Positions 35,177 through 44,206 of a stretch of 64,000 bases of DNA are shown in pieces (position 1 is the stretch's first letter; the number at the start of each line of letters is the position of its first letter). The stretch comes from JAFECT01 sp036501825 (GTDB lineage Bacteria > Pseudomonadota > Alphaproteobacteria > Caulobacterales > Caulobacteraceae). The DNA lies in contig DASXZP010000023.1 in assembly GCA_036501825.1 (NCBI GenBank), positions 1-64,000 on the forward strand. Direction: 5' to 3'. The notes under the pieces are model-generated. The model worked only from the letters and a program-made list of their open reading frames with translations, had not been told where the DNA came from and searched no databases. Made by a program: the position numbers and the translations under genes.

Positions 35177-37269
35177 GTGACGCCTCCCCCGGCTGGCTCG
35201 AGGTCGATCCGCCGCCCTCGACGGCGAAGATCCTCATCGTGGACGACGACGAGCGTAACGCGTTCGCCGCGCGCCACGCGCTGATCTCGCTCGGACACGA
35301 GCTGGTGGTGGCGCACTCGGGCGAGGAGGCGCTGAAAAAGCTGCTCGTCGACGACTATGCGATCATCCTGCTCGATCTGCACATGCCGGGGATGGACGGC
35401 TATGAGACCGCGGCCCTGATCCGTGCGCGCCGGCGCAACAGCCGCATCCCGATCCTGTTCCTGACCGCCGTGTTCCGCGACGAGGCGCACGTGTTCCAGG
35501 CCTATAGCGCCGGCGCCGTGGACGTGGTGTTCAAGCCCGTCGATCCCTTCATCCTGCGCTCGAAGGTGTCGGTCCTGATGGACCTGCACCAGAAGACCAC
35601 CGAGCTGAAGCAACAGGCCGACCACCACAAGCGCCTGCTGGAAGAGAACATCCGCGTCCGCAAGGAAAAGGAACAGGCTCAGCGCACGCTGGAGCGCATG
35701 CGCGCGCGCCAGGATGCCATCCTGCGCGCCCTGCCGATCATCGTGCAGTCGCGCGAGGGGGTAACGCCCTACCGGCCGCTGTTCCTGTCGGACAAGGTCG
35801 AAGAGGTGACAGGCTTTACCGACACCCACTTCATGGATGACGCGGCCTTCGGCTTCTCCCGCGTTCACCCCGACGACCGCAAGCGGGTCAGCGACGCGCT
35901 GGACGGCGCGGTCGCCAAGGGCGGTTACAGCGTGGAGTTCCGCTGGCTGCACGCGGACGGCGCCTATCGCGTGTTTCTGGATCAGGGCGTCCTTTCCGGC
36001 GTCGGCGAGAACGGCCAGCCCGAGATCGTCGGCGCCATGCTCGACGTCACCGACCGCAAGCTACTGGAAGAACAGCTCACCCAGGCGCGCAAGATGGAGG
36101 CGGTGGGCCAGTTGACCGGCGGCGTCGCCCACGACTTCAACAACCTCTTGACCGTCATCCTCGGCAACATCGACCTGATGACCCGCAAGGCGGGCGACGA
36201 GGCCAAGCGCCAGCGCCAGCTCGAGGCCATGCGCACCGCCGCCGACCGTGGCCGCAGCCTGACCCGCCAACTGCTCGCCTTCTCGCGCCGCCAGCAGCTC
36301 AATCCGCAGACCCTGGACGTGAACCGGCTGATCCACGACTTCCTGCCGCTGGTGCGCCAAGCGGTCGGCGAGGCGGTCACCGTCAACGCTCAATTGGGCA
36401 AGCGCAAACTGTGCGCCGACATCGACCCGGTCCAGCTCGAAGCCGCCCTGCTCAACCTCGCGGTCAATGCGCGCGACGCCATGCCGAGCGGCGGTGAGCT
36501 GACCATCACCACCCGCGCGGCGACGCGCCACCCCGACCTGCCGAAGGACGAGCCTGAATCCGATACGCCGCGCTGGATCCTGATCGAGGTGACCGACACA
36601 GGCCCCGGCATGGACGCCGAGGTGCTCGATCGCATCTTCGAACCGTTCTTCACAACCAAGGAAGTGGGCAAGGGATCGGGTCTGGGCCTGAGCCAGGTCT
36701 ACGGCTTCGTGCGTCAGTCGGGCGGTCACGTCAGCGCCGAAAGCCTGCCTGGCCAGGGCGCGCGCTTCCGCCTGCACCTGCGGGTTTCCGAGGCCGCGCC
36801 CGCCGAACGCGCGCCGTCCCAACCGCCCAAAAAGCTGCAATCGGGCCGCGAACGGGTGCTGGTGGTCGAAGACGACGTGGGCGTGCTCGCGCTCAACACC
36901 GAAACGCTGGAAGGCCTCGGCTATACGGTCACCACCGCGTCCGACGCGCGCAGCGCGCTGGTGGTGCTCGAAACCGGCGAACCATTCGACCTGCTGTTCT
37001 CCGACGTGGTCATGCCCGGCGGAATGAGCGGCGTCGATCTTGCGCGCGAGGTGCGAAAGATCAGGCCCGGAATCGCGATCCTGCTCGCATCGGGCTTCGT
37101 CGCCGACGCGGACGTCCTCACCCAGAGCGAATTCCCGCTCATCGAAAAGCCGTACGAGCGGGCCGCGCTCGCGGCGAAACTGCGCGATGTGCTGACCCGC
37201 GCCCGCAAACCGAACCGCGCACCGCGCGCGCGTTCATCCAGCAAGCTTTCCGCCGAGGCCGCCCCATGA
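35173..37269 (+). CDS. Hybrid histidine kinase with receivers at both ends
   Basis: 698 residues. N-terminal receiver (Asp68 in LLDLHMPGMDG), coiled coil about 135-180, PAS with PAC about 185-305, kinase with His320 in GGVAHDFNNLL (the HDFNN type), ATPase with NLAVNARDAM, DTGPGMD and GSGLGLSQVYG, then C-terminal receiver with Asp611 (FSDVVMPGGMSG). The frame is open back to 35035, but that lies inside the preceding gene; the ATG at 35173 overlaps its stop (ATGA). It is soluble, so the input probably comes by phosphotransfer to its N-terminal receiver from the giant kinase. Its own stop overlaps the next start (37266-37269). Confidence 0.92.
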   Translation: MSDASPGWLEVDPPPSTAKILIVDDDERNAFAARHALISLGHELVVAHSGEEALKKLLVDDYAIILLDLHMPGMDGYETAALIRARRRNSRIPILFLTAVFRDEAHVFQAYSAGAVDVVFKPVDPFILRSKVSVLMDLHQKTTELKQQADHHKRLLEENIRVRKEKEQAQRTLERMRARQDAILRALPIIVQSREGVTPYRPLFLSDKVEEVTGFTDTHFMDDAAFGFSRVHPDDRKRVSDALDGAVAKGGYSVEFRWLHADGAYRVFLDQGVLSGVGENGQPEIVGAMLDVTDRKLLEEQLTQARKMEAVGQLTGGVAHDFNNLLTVILGNIDLMTRKAGDEAKRQRQLEAMRTAADRGRSLTRQLLAFSRRQQLNPQTLDVNRLIHDFLPLVRQAVGEAVTVNAQLGKRKLCADIDPVQLEAALLNLAVNARDAMPSGGELTITTRAATRHPDLPKDEPESDTPRWILIEVTDTGPGMDAEVLDRIFEPFFTTKEVGKGSGLGLSQVYGFVRQSGGHVSAESLPGQGARFRLHLRVSEAAPAERAPSQPPKKLQSGRERVLVVEDDVGVLALNTETLEGLGYTVTTASDARSALVVLETGEPFDLLFSDVVMPGGMSGVDLAREVRKIRPGIAILLASGFVADADVLTQSEFPLIEKPYERAALAAKLRDVLTRARKPNRAPRARSSSKLSAEAAP

Positions 37270-37631
37270 CCCGCGTCGTCCTGATCGTCGAAGACGAACC
37301 CATGGTCCGCATGCTGACCGTCGACATGCTCGATGTGCTCGGCTGGGCTGCGCTGGAGGCCGGCGCCGCCGGCGAGGCGCTGCGTCTGGTCGAACGCGAG
37401 AAGGCGCAGTTCGCCGCCGCCCTGGTCGACCTCGGCCTGCCTGACCGTCGCGGCGAAGATCTGGTCCGCGACCTGCAGCGGCTGCGGCCCGGTCTGCACG
37501 TGATCGTGACCACCGGCCGGGGCGAGGACGATATGGACCCCGACCTGAAGGCGGCGGGGGTCACATTCCTCGGAAAACCCTACCAGCTGGCCGATCTGGA
37601 AGAGGCCCTGCCGGTCGTCCCGGCGAGCTGA
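37266..37631 (+). CDS. Single-domain response regulator
   Basis: 121 residues, receiver only. Acid pocket EDE (residues 9-11), phospho-acceptor Asp55 in ALVDLGLPDRRG, conserved Thr in VIVTTGRGE, and Lys in FLGKPYQLADL. There is no output domain, so it either shuttles phosphate (as DivK or CheY do) or binds a target protein. Its ATG overlaps the stop of the kinase by four bases. With the two kinases it forms a single translationally coupled phosphorelay of five receiver domains (one degenerate) and no DNA-binding output in the operon. Confidence 0.92.
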   Translation: MTRVVLIVEDEPMVRMLTVDMLDVLGWAALEAGAAGEALRLVEREKAQFAAALVDLGLPDRRGEDLVRDLQRLRPGLHVIVTTGRGEDDMDPDLKAAGVTFLGKPYQLADLEEALPVVPAS

Positions 37632-37723
37632 ATCCGCGGCCAAAAAACCCCCGTCCGAGGGACTTGAACGCGGCCTGGAAAGGCTTATTCCGCAAGGGGT
37701 AACCTCCCCTCCCCCGGACGCGT

Positions 37724-38260
37724 ATGCCCAAGCACCAAGGCGAACTGGACGGCCTCTGCGGCCCCTACGCCATCGCCAATGCGCTGGAGCATTGCGGGCT
37801 GGACAACTGCCGTCCGGAGGCCGTGTTCCAGGCGGCGTGCTCGGCCCTGTCGCGCAGGCGCTGGCCCGGGGTGCTGTGGAAAGGCGCGACCTTTTCCGAC
37901 CTGCAGCGGATGATCGCACGCTGCCAGCGTGAAATCCCAGCCATGGGGCGTGTGAGCTTCACCTACCCGCTCATGAAACACCCGCCGGCGAACAACGAGA
38001 CCTACTGGAAGCGCTTCGACGCCCTGTTCGAGGAAGACATCCCCGGCGTGCGTTGCGCCATCATCGGGGTGACGCGGCCGTCAAACCACTGGATCGTCGC
38101 GTCGCGCGACGGCCACCGCATCCAACTGATCGACTGCGTGCACGGCGCATCCAACCGCCGCAAGAACAGGAAGTCGTTCTATGCCGGCTCGCGCTGCGCC
38201 GATCCGAACAAATGGCTGGTCGACCGGCGTGAGCTGGTGCTGATCGAAACCGTTGCTTAG
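37724..38260 (+). CDS. Putative papain-fold cysteine peptidase-like protein
   Basis: 178 residues. 'LDGLCGPYAIANALEHCG' at residues 9-26 puts Cys12 at the start of a helix after a Gly, as in papain-fold peptidases. His122 in SNHWIVASRDG and Asp137 in IQLIDCVHG follow in the C-terminal strands, completing a plausible Cys-His-Asp triad. It has no signal peptide and no ABC transporter next to it, so a C39 role is unlikely. I do not recognise a named family; the fold assignment rests on motif order alone. It starts 93 nt after the phosphorelay operon on the same strand. A basic stretch (RRKNRKS) lies near the C-terminus. Confidence 0.6.
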   Translation: MPKHQGELDGLCGPYAIANALEHCGLDNCRPEAVFQAACSALSRRRWPGVLWKGATFSDLQRMIARCQREIPAMGRVSFTYPLMKHPPANNETYWKRFDALFEEDIPGVRCAIIGVTRPSNHWIVASRDGHRIQLIDCVHGASNRRKNRKSFYAGSRCADPNKWLVDRRELVLIETVA

Positions 38261-39217
38261 CTAGGTCGGGCGGATCACGCGCGGCTGGCCGGGTCCGCAG
38301 TCGAGCGCGGCGCGATCCCATTTCGCGAGATCAGCAGCAGCCGCATACGCAGAGTCCAGAAACTCGAGCACCATCGCGTCCGGGTCGTCCGCTTCGAGCA
38401 CCTTTTCGTAGGGCAAAACCCATTCGCCCAGCTCGGTCGCGTAGTACGCGGGCGCAGCGATCTTGGCTTCGCGAAAACCCTCCGGTTCCGGATAGGCGTA
38501 GGCGTAGAAGGCCGCGTCGTCGACCGGGCCGCCGCCGGGCCAGAAGCCCACGCTCATCACCTCGTGCGAATAGGCGTCGAGCACCACCGCATCGGGCATG
38601 TGCGGAAAGCCGACCGCGTGCTTCGGCGCCTTGCGGCCGGAGAAACGCGTGATCGCAAGATCGAAACCGCCCCAGAAGAGATGCGAGGGACTGCTCTTGC
38701 CCAGGAACGACGTGCGGTACTGTTTGAACAGCCGGTCGGCCTGCAGCAGCACGCGCCAATAGCGGTGCGCATAGTCGCGATCGTAGACGCGCGGCGCTTG
38801 ATCCTGGTCGAACGGAACCGCGGTTTCCATTTCGTTGGGACCGCCGGGAATTTCCACCGGCGTGCCGAGTTCGGCGAGCGTCGCGGTCACTTGCACGTGG
38901 AACGCCGCCACGCTCATCGCGTCCAGGGCAAACTCACGCCGGCCGCCTTGCGAGGTGCGCGCCACCAGCTGATGGGAGATCAAATCGAGCTCCAGCTCGA
39001 ACACGTCGTTCCCGTGCGGGACCGGCCCGGTAGTAAGGCCTCGCGCGCTGACGTAGAGCGTCACGTGCCAGGCGTGGTTCAGCCAAGGCGTTTGCACCAG
39101 CCGCGCCTTGCCGACCACCTGGGTCCACAGGTGCAGGGTCTCGCAGGTGTCGCGCCAGCGAGCCAGCGGCAGGGCCGGCCAGATGAAATCCCGCGCCGCG
39201 GTCGAGGTGGGGGCCAT
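38261..39217 (-). CDS. DUF5996 family protein
   Basis: 318 residues, full length. Recognisable text: WPALPLARWRDTCETLHLWTQ, 'LNHAWHVTLYVSARGLTT', 'YWRVLLQADRLFKQYRT' and 'HLFWGGFDLAITRFSGR'. The family is found in many bacteria, cytoplasmic and uncharacterised; conserved Trp, His and Arg suggest a ligand pocket. The stop is directly next to the stop of the convergent peptidase-like gene. ATG at 39217, with a 38-nt gap to the CPBP gene start region upstream on the same strand. Confidence 0.85.
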   Translation of the reverse strand: MAPTSTAARDFIWPALPLARWRDTCETLHLWTQVVGKARLVQTPWLNHAWHVTLYVSARGLTTGPVPHGNDVFELELDLISHQLVARTSQGGRREFALDAMSVAAFHVQVTATLAELGTPVEIPGGPNEMETAVPFDQDQAPRVYDRDYAHRYWRVLLQADRLFKQYRTSFLGKSSPSHLFWGGFDLAITRFSGRKAPKHAVGFPHMPDAVVLDAYSHEVMSVGFWPGGGPVDDAAFYAYAYPEPEGFREAKIAAPAYYATELGEWVLPYEKVLEADDPDAMVLEFLDSAYAAAADLAKWDRAALDCGPGQPRVIRPT

Positions 39218-39255
39218 GCCTCCGATCTAGACCCGTGGACGGCGCCCTCGCAATC

Positions 39256-40176
39256 TCATCTCGCCGCGGTCGCGGGCCTGCGGCGATAAACGACCCACAG
39301 CAGCGCCATAAGCAGCGCGAACACCGGGAAGGCCAGCGCGCTGCCCTCGGGTCCGGCGTCGCCGCCGCTGAGCCACGCTGGGCCCACGAGCCGACTGGCG
39401 ATGAGGTGGCCGGTGTAGACCACGCCGCTGTCCGGCACGGAGAAGATCAGGTCCTCGGCGAGCACCGCTCCGGCGTGCAGACCGACCGACAGCCACAGGT
39501 CGCCGGTAAGCCAGACCGCAGTCGCCAGCAGTGCTGCGATCAGCACCAGCGAGGCAATTCCGATCGGGTTCTCTCCCGGATTGCCCAGGTGCGCGCCGGC
39601 GAACGCCAGGCTGGCGGCCACGATGGCCGCAACCCAACCGGTCGCACGCGCAAAGCGGAATAGAGGATATCCCAGCACCGCCAGATTCTCGGCCAGGCCA
39701 TTGATCACGGCGATGGCGAGCCACAGGGGCAGATAGTAGGCCAAGGACGCGCCCGACAGGGCGAAGCCGCTGATCTGGTAACCACCGAAACAGGCGATGG
39801 CGCCGAGCGTCGCGCCGACGCCGGCGATGCCCCAGCCCATTCCCTGCAACAGGTGCGCGACCGCCCGGCGGCGCAACGGCAGGATGGGTCCAAGCCGGTC
39901 GCGGCCGACACCGGCGGCGACCGCCCACGCGATCAGGGCCGCGAGCAGCAGGCGCGACTGGCTGGACCCCACCGCCTCGGCCGGCACGCCGCTTGCGGTG
40001 ACCGCGAAGTGCACCCCCAACGCATGCATCGCCGCCTTGTTGGCCATGCCGAGCAGCCGGAAAGCGGCGATCAAGACCGCGAAATAGAGCACCAGCCGCC
40101 AGGCCAGGCTGAACAGGCCGAGAAGGAAAGCGGCCGGGGAGGCGCGCGCGGCGATCGGGGCGGCGGTGTCGTTCAT
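39256..40176 (-). CDS. CPBP/Abi-like membrane protein with degenerate active site
   Basis: 306 residues, about eight membrane helices. The CPBP (type II CAAX peptidase-like) motifs can be located: motif 1 is ENLAVLGYPLF at 163-173 where the family has EExxxRG, so the second Glu and the Arg are replaced; motif 2 is FAGAHLGN with His196; motif 3 is LSVGLHAGAV with His234. With two key residues lost, proteolysis is doubtful. It lies divergent from an Lrp/AsnC regulator, with a perfect palindrome between, and is followed by the DUF5996 gene, with which it may be co-transcribed. Confidence 0.8.
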   Translation of the reverse strand: MNDTAAPIAARASPAAFLLGLFSLAWRLVLYFAVLIAAFRLLGMANKAAMHALGVHFAVTASGVPAEAVGSSQSRLLLAALIAWAVAAGVGRDRLGPILPLRRRAVAHLLQGMGWGIAGVGATLGAIACFGGYQISGFALSGASLAYYLPLWLAIAVINGLAENLAVLGYPLFRFARATGWVAAIVAASLAFAGAHLGNPGENPIGIASLVLIAALLATAVWLTGDLWLSVGLHAGAVLAEDLIFSVPDSGVVYTGHLIASRLVGPAWLSGGDAGPEGSALAFPVFALLMALLWVVYRRRPATAAR

Positions 40177-40230
40177 GCCGCCAATCTATGCAACAGACGA
40201 CGCAAGGTCCGCGCTTCGTGGGGTGGCTGG

Positions 40231-40245
40231 CGCAGGATTCCTGCG
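40231..40245. promoter_or_regulatory. Palindrome in the CPBP/Lrp divergent region
   Basis: CGCAGG-ATT-CCTGCG, perfect 6-base arms with a 3-base centre, ending 13 nt before the Lrp start. Lrp/AsnC proteins commonly bind 15-base palindromes of this kind and control themselves and a divergent neighbour. Binding is inferred. Confidence 0.5.
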
Positions 40246-40258
40246 TCATGCTGGACCG

Positions 40259-40723
40259 ATGCCGACCGACCTCGATGACCGCGACCACCGCATCCTGGCG
40301 CTGCTGCAGGCCGACGCCTGGCTGAGCTATGCGGCCCTGAGCGAAGCGGTCAATCTGTCGCCCAGCGCCGTGCAGCGCCGGGTCGAGCGGATGATCGCAG
40401 CGGGGGTGATCGTGGGCGCACGCGCCGAGGTGACGCTGACGCAGGCCGAACCGCCTGTGATCGTGTTCGTGCTGGCCGAGCTCAAATCAGAGTCGCGCGA
40501 GGCGCTGAGCGCCTTCTCTACCCAAATCGCAGCGAACGGCGCCGTGGTCGAGGCGTGGTACACTGCCGGCGAGTCTGACGTGGTGCTGAAATTGCACCTG
40601 CCGGATATGGCCGCCTACGATCGCTTCGTCGACCATCTCAACGCCTCGGGCCTCGTCCGCCGTTTCAAGACCCTGACCGTGCTGCGAACCCTCGCGCCCG
40701 ACCGGGCGGCGAAAGGCGCGTAA
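40259..40723 (+). CDS. Lrp/AsnC family transcriptional regulator
   Basis: 154 residues from the ATG at 40259 (MPTDLDDRDHRILALLQ). Winged helix-turn-helix in the first 60 residues ('SYAALSEAVNLSPSAVQRRV', ERMIAAGVIVGARA) and the RAM effector-binding domain after ('VVEAWYTAGESDVVLKLHLP', GLVRRFKTLTVLRTLA). The family senses amino acids as oligomers. No strong ribosome site is seen. Divergent from the CPBP-like gene, which is its likely target. Confidence 0.88.
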   Translation: MPTDLDDRDHRILALLQADAWLSYAALSEAVNLSPSAVQRRVERMIAAGVIVGARAEVTLTQAEPPVIVFVLAELKSESREALSAFSTQIAANGAVVEAWYTAGESDVVLKLHLPDMAAYDRFVDHLNASGLVRRFKTLTVLRTLAPDRAAKGA

Positions 40724-40725
40724 GC

Positions 40726-43700
40726 TCAGCGCCCGCCGGTCATCTTGTCGAACGCCGCCAGATCGTGGGCCTTGATGTCTTCCCAGAGCGCCAGCTGCCG
40801 GTCCGCGTCGCCCTTCAGCTCGACGAACATCTGCTCTTCCTGCTCAGTCGGCGCGACGTCGGAATAGGTGACGTCGATGCCGAGCGCGGCGATCTGGTTG
40901 TCCAGCTTCACCGGGAAGTTCAGCGCGTCCTCGCCCGCGTGCGACCGCGGTTGATAGAGCGCCTCTTCCACCGGCACGAGCTTGGCTTCCAGCGCGTCGG
41001 CGGCGGCCATGACCTTGGCCGCGTCGGGCTTGCCCTTGGCCGCCTTGCGCGCGGCGTCGATGCGCCCGCGCGCCGACACGATGTCGAGGATGGCGCGGTG
41101 CACGACCGTCACCTCGGCGTTGATCGCTGAGTGCAGTTCGAACTGGCGCTTCAGGCCGTCGGGCGTGGTGATGCCGCGCGGGTCCGGTTGAATCTCCAGC
41201 GGCTGGGTCTGGCTGACGCCGTCGACGGTCAGGCGCACCTGGTAGTGACCCGGCACCGCCTGCGGTCCCGCGACGCTGCCGTCCCACAGGGGCTCATGCG
41301 GAATGGGCAGGGCGCCGGCGTAGCGCTCGTCCCAGACGAAGCTGTTCAGGCCTGCGAAGTGCGGAACCTTGATCGGCTTGGGTCCGTCTTCCTCTTCGCC
41401 CTGCGGCTTCTCCTCCTCCTTGGCGACGACGGGCGCGGCCTTGGCCTTGGGCGCCTCGATCGGCGGTTCGGGGAAGGCGCGGATCACCTTGCCGTCGGCG
41501 TCGAGAATTTCGAGCTTGATGCGCGCGTCGAGCGGATCGAATTCGTCCTTCTTCTTGTCGCCGTCCTTCTTGTCCCCGTCCTTCTTGTCATCGTCCTTCT
41601 TCGCGTCCGCGCCGCGCGCGGGCCGGGCCTTTCCGATGGAGGGAGACAGCCAGTAGCTGATCACCGCGCCGCCCGGCGGGTTGGCGCCGGCCTCGAGCGA
41701 GGGGCCGCGGCCGCCGAACACGGTGTGGTTCGCCGGCGTCGGCGCGAACAGGTGCGCCTTCGACGCCTCCACCTCCGGCGACCATTGCCGGACCGGCGTC
41801 AGGTCGTCGAGCACCCAGAACGCGCGGCCGTGGGTGGCGATCGCAAGGCTCGCGCCGTGGATGACCAGGTCGTGCACCGGCGTGACCGGCAGGTTCAGCT
41901 GGAACGGCCGCCAGTGCGCGCCGTCGTCGTAGGAAATGTACAGGCCGAGTTCCGTGCCCGCGTAGAGCAGGCCCTTCCGCTCCGGATCGGCGCGCACGAC
42001 GTGGGCGTAGGCGTCGGCGGGAATGCCGTCGGTGATCTGGGTCCAGGTCTGTCCGTAGTCTTCGGTGCGGAAGATGTAGGGCTTCGGATCGTCCAGGCGG
42101 TGACGGTCCGCGGCCATGTAGGCGACCGCCGGATTGTGCGCGTCGGGCTCGATCACCTGCACGGTCGCCCACTCAGGCAGGCCCTTGGGCGTCACGTCGG
42201 CCCAGTGGGCGCCGCCGTCGCGCGTGAGATGCACCAGGCCGTCGTCGCTGCCGACCCACAGCATGTTCTTGTCGAGCGGCGATTCCGCCACGTCGAAGAT
42301 GGTGTCGTAGGTCTCGATCGAGGTGTTGTCCTTGGTCAGCGGGCCGCCGGAGCCCTCCTGCTTGGACTTGTCGTTGCGGGTCAGGTCCGGCGAGATCTGC
42401 GTCCACGAGCCGCCGCCGTCGGTCGACTTGTAGAGCACCTCGGCGCCCATGTAGAGCGCGTGCGGATCGAAGCGCGAGATCATCACCGGCGCGGTCCACT
42501 GGAAGCGGTGCTTCAGGTCCTTCGGCGCCCAGCCCATCGGCAGCCACGGCCAGGGCGTGATCTGGCGGATGGCGCCGGTCTTGACGTTGTACTGGGTGAT
42601 GTCGGAATCGTAGCTGTCGGCGTAGACGACGTCGGGGTTGACCGGATCAGGCACCACGAAGCCGCTCTCGCCGCCGCCCACGTCCTGCCAGTCCGCGTCG
42701 GTGATCTGGCCTTCGCGACCCGCGGTCGCGATATCGACGGTGCCGGAATCCTGCTGCGAGCCGTAGAGGTGATAGGGGAACTGGTCGTCCGTCGCGACGT
42801 GATAGAATTGCGCTGTCGGCTGGTTGTGTTGGCTCGACCAGGTCTCGCCGCCATCGACGGTGACCGTGCCGCCGCCGTCATTGCTGTTGACCATGCGCTT
42901 GGTGTCGGTCGGATCGATCCACAGTTCGTGGTCGTCGCCGTGGCGCGTGTGCAGCGACTTGAAGGTCTTGCCCGCGTCGGTCGAGCGGTAGGCGCTGGTG
43001 TTCATCACATAGACGACGTCGGCGTTCTTCGGATCGGCGAACACGGTGTTGAAGTACCAGGCGCGCTGGCGGTAGTCGTTCTTGTCGTTGATCAGGGCCC
43101 AGGTCTTGCCGCCGTCGTCGGTGCGATAGAGCCCGCCCTTCTTCGCCTCGATCATCGCGTAGATGCGGTTCGGGTTCGGGGTCGGCGCGACATTGATGCG
43201 GCCGTAGATGCCCTCCGGCAGACCGCCGCCGGACTGGCGCGTCCAGGTCTCGCCGCCGTCGACCGACTTGTAGAGGCCGCTGCCGGGACCGCCGCTCTCC
43301 ATGATCCACGGCTTGCGATAGGCCTGCCACATGCCGGCCCACATGATCTTGGTGTTGGACGGATCGAACGCCACGTCCACGCCGCCGGTCTTGTTGTCGA
43401 CGTAGAGCACCTTTTTCCAGGTCTTGCCGCCGTCGACGGAGTGGAAGATGCCGCGCTCTTCGTTGTCGCCGAACAGGTGGCCGAGCGCCGCGACATAGAC
43501 GCTGTCCGGATTCTTCGGATCGACGATGATGCGGCCGATCACCTGGCTGTCGCGCAGGCCCGAGAAGCGCCAGGTTTTGCCCGCGTCGGTGGACTTATAG
43601 AGGCCGTTGCCCATCACGACGTCGCCGCGGATGTTGGTCTCGCCGGTGCCGACGTAGAGGATCTTGGGATCGGACGGCGCGACCGCGACGGCGCCCACCG

Positions 43701-44022
43701 CGGGCGAGGCTTCGGGGAAGTTGTCCCACAGCGGCTTCCAGGTGACCCCCGCGTCGACGGTCTTCCACAGGCCGCCCGCCGAAGCGCCGAAATAGAAGGT
43801 GTTGGGATCGCCGATCACGCCCGAAACGCCCGTGGCGCGGCCGCCGCGGAAGGGGCCGACCAGGCGATACTTCAGCCCAGCAAAGGGACCGTCCGGGTCG
43901 GGGGTCGCCGCCGCCGTCGCTGCAGGCGCCGTGGCGGGTCTCGGGGCCGGGGCGGCCTGGGCCAGGGCGGCGGCCGAGACGGAGGCCATTAGGACGAGCG
44001 CGAAGATGGACGAACGGGTCAC
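40726..44022 (-). CDS. Large secreted sortilin/VPS10-like beta-propeller protein
   Basis: 1098 residues from a GTG at 44022 with GGGGGG at ribosome-site distance; this gives a clean signal peptide (SIFALVLMASVSAAALAQA). Two propellers with many Asp-box/BNR motifs (GLYKSTDAGKTW, GIFHSVDGGKTW, LYKSVDGGETW, LYKSTDGGGSW) fill residues 60-740. After that comes a Lys/Asp-rich linker (41535-41610, KKDDDKKDGDKK) and a C-terminal region with immunoglobulin-like and helical parts (YQVRLTVDG, LYQPRSHAGEDALNFPVKLD). The family is often named glycosyl hydrolase or WD40/YVTN-like, but no glycosidase activity is shown by these motifs. A periplasmic or surface binding protein is likeliest. It converges with the Lrp gene, 2 nt apart. 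Confidence 0.88.
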   Translation of the reverse strand: MTRSSIFALVLMASVSAAALAQAAPAPRPATAPAATAAATPDPDGPFAGLKYRLVGPFRGGRATGVSGVIGDPNTFYFGASAGGLWKTVDAGVTWKPLWDNFPEASPAVGAVAVAPSDPKILYVGTGETNIRGDVVMGNGLYKSTDAGKTWRFSGLRDSQVIGRIIVDPKNPDSVYVAALGHLFGDNEERGIFHSVDGGKTWKKVLYVDNKTGGVDVAFDPSNTKIMWAGMWQAYRKPWIMESGGPGSGLYKSVDGGETWTRQSGGGLPEGIYGRINVAPTPNPNRIYAMIEAKKGGLYRTDDGGKTWALINDKNDYRQRAWYFNTVFADPKNADVVYVMNTSAYRSTDAGKTFKSLHTRHGDDHELWIDPTDTKRMVNSNDGGGTVTVDGGETWSSQHNQPTAQFYHVATDDQFPYHLYGSQQDSGTVDIATAGREGQITDADWQDVGGGESGFVVPDPVNPDVVYADSYDSDITQYNVKTGAIRQITPWPWLPMGWAPKDLKHRFQWTAPVMISRFDPHALYMGAEVLYKSTDGGGSWTQISPDLTRNDKSKQEGSGGPLTKDNTSIETYDTIFDVAESPLDKNMLWVGSDDGLVHLTRDGGAHWADVTPKGLPEWATVQVIEPDAHNPAVAYMAADRHRLDDPKPYIFRTEDYGQTWTQITDGIPADAYAHVVRADPERKGLLYAGTELGLYISYDDGAHWRPFQLNLPVTPVHDLVIHGASLAIATHGRAFWVLDDLTPVRQWSPEVEASKAHLFAPTPANHTVFGGRGPSLEAGANPPGGAVISYWLSPSIGKARPARGADAKKDDDKKDGDKKDGDKKKDEFDPLDARIKLEILDADGKVIRAFPEPPIEAPKAKAAPVVAKEEEKPQGEEEDGPKPIKVPHFAGLNSFVWDERYAGALPIPHEPLWDGSVAGPQAVPGHYQVRLTVDGVSQTQPLEIQPDPRGITTPDGLKRQFELHSAINAEVTVVHRAILDIVSARGRIDAARKAAKGKPDAAKVMAAADALEAKLVPVEEALYQPRSHAGEDALNFPVKLDNQIAALGIDVTYSDVAPTEQEEQMFVELKGDADRQLALWEDIKAHDLAAFDKMTGGR

Positions 44023-44206
44023 GGGCAATCCCCCCTGGGACGTATACGATTTCGGCGAACCTAGGCCTCGCCGCCTACAGATCAAGAGCGAAACTCTATC
44101 TAACTCCGCCATTCCACCCCGCGGATTTCGAAGGACCGGCGGTATTGCAAATCCGGCGGGAGGCGTAAGACGCTCCTGGTCGGCAGGGCTTTTGGAGGGA
44201 AACGAA

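Noticed and set aside
37724..38260. C39 bacteriocin-processing peptidase
   Set aside because: No ABC exporter fused or adjacent and no leader-peptide gene; only the generic papain-like pattern is present.
41131..43992. Long open frame on the + strand across the propeller gene
   Set aside because: Arg/Val/His-rich antisense shadow; the minus strand has signal peptide and Asp-box motifs.
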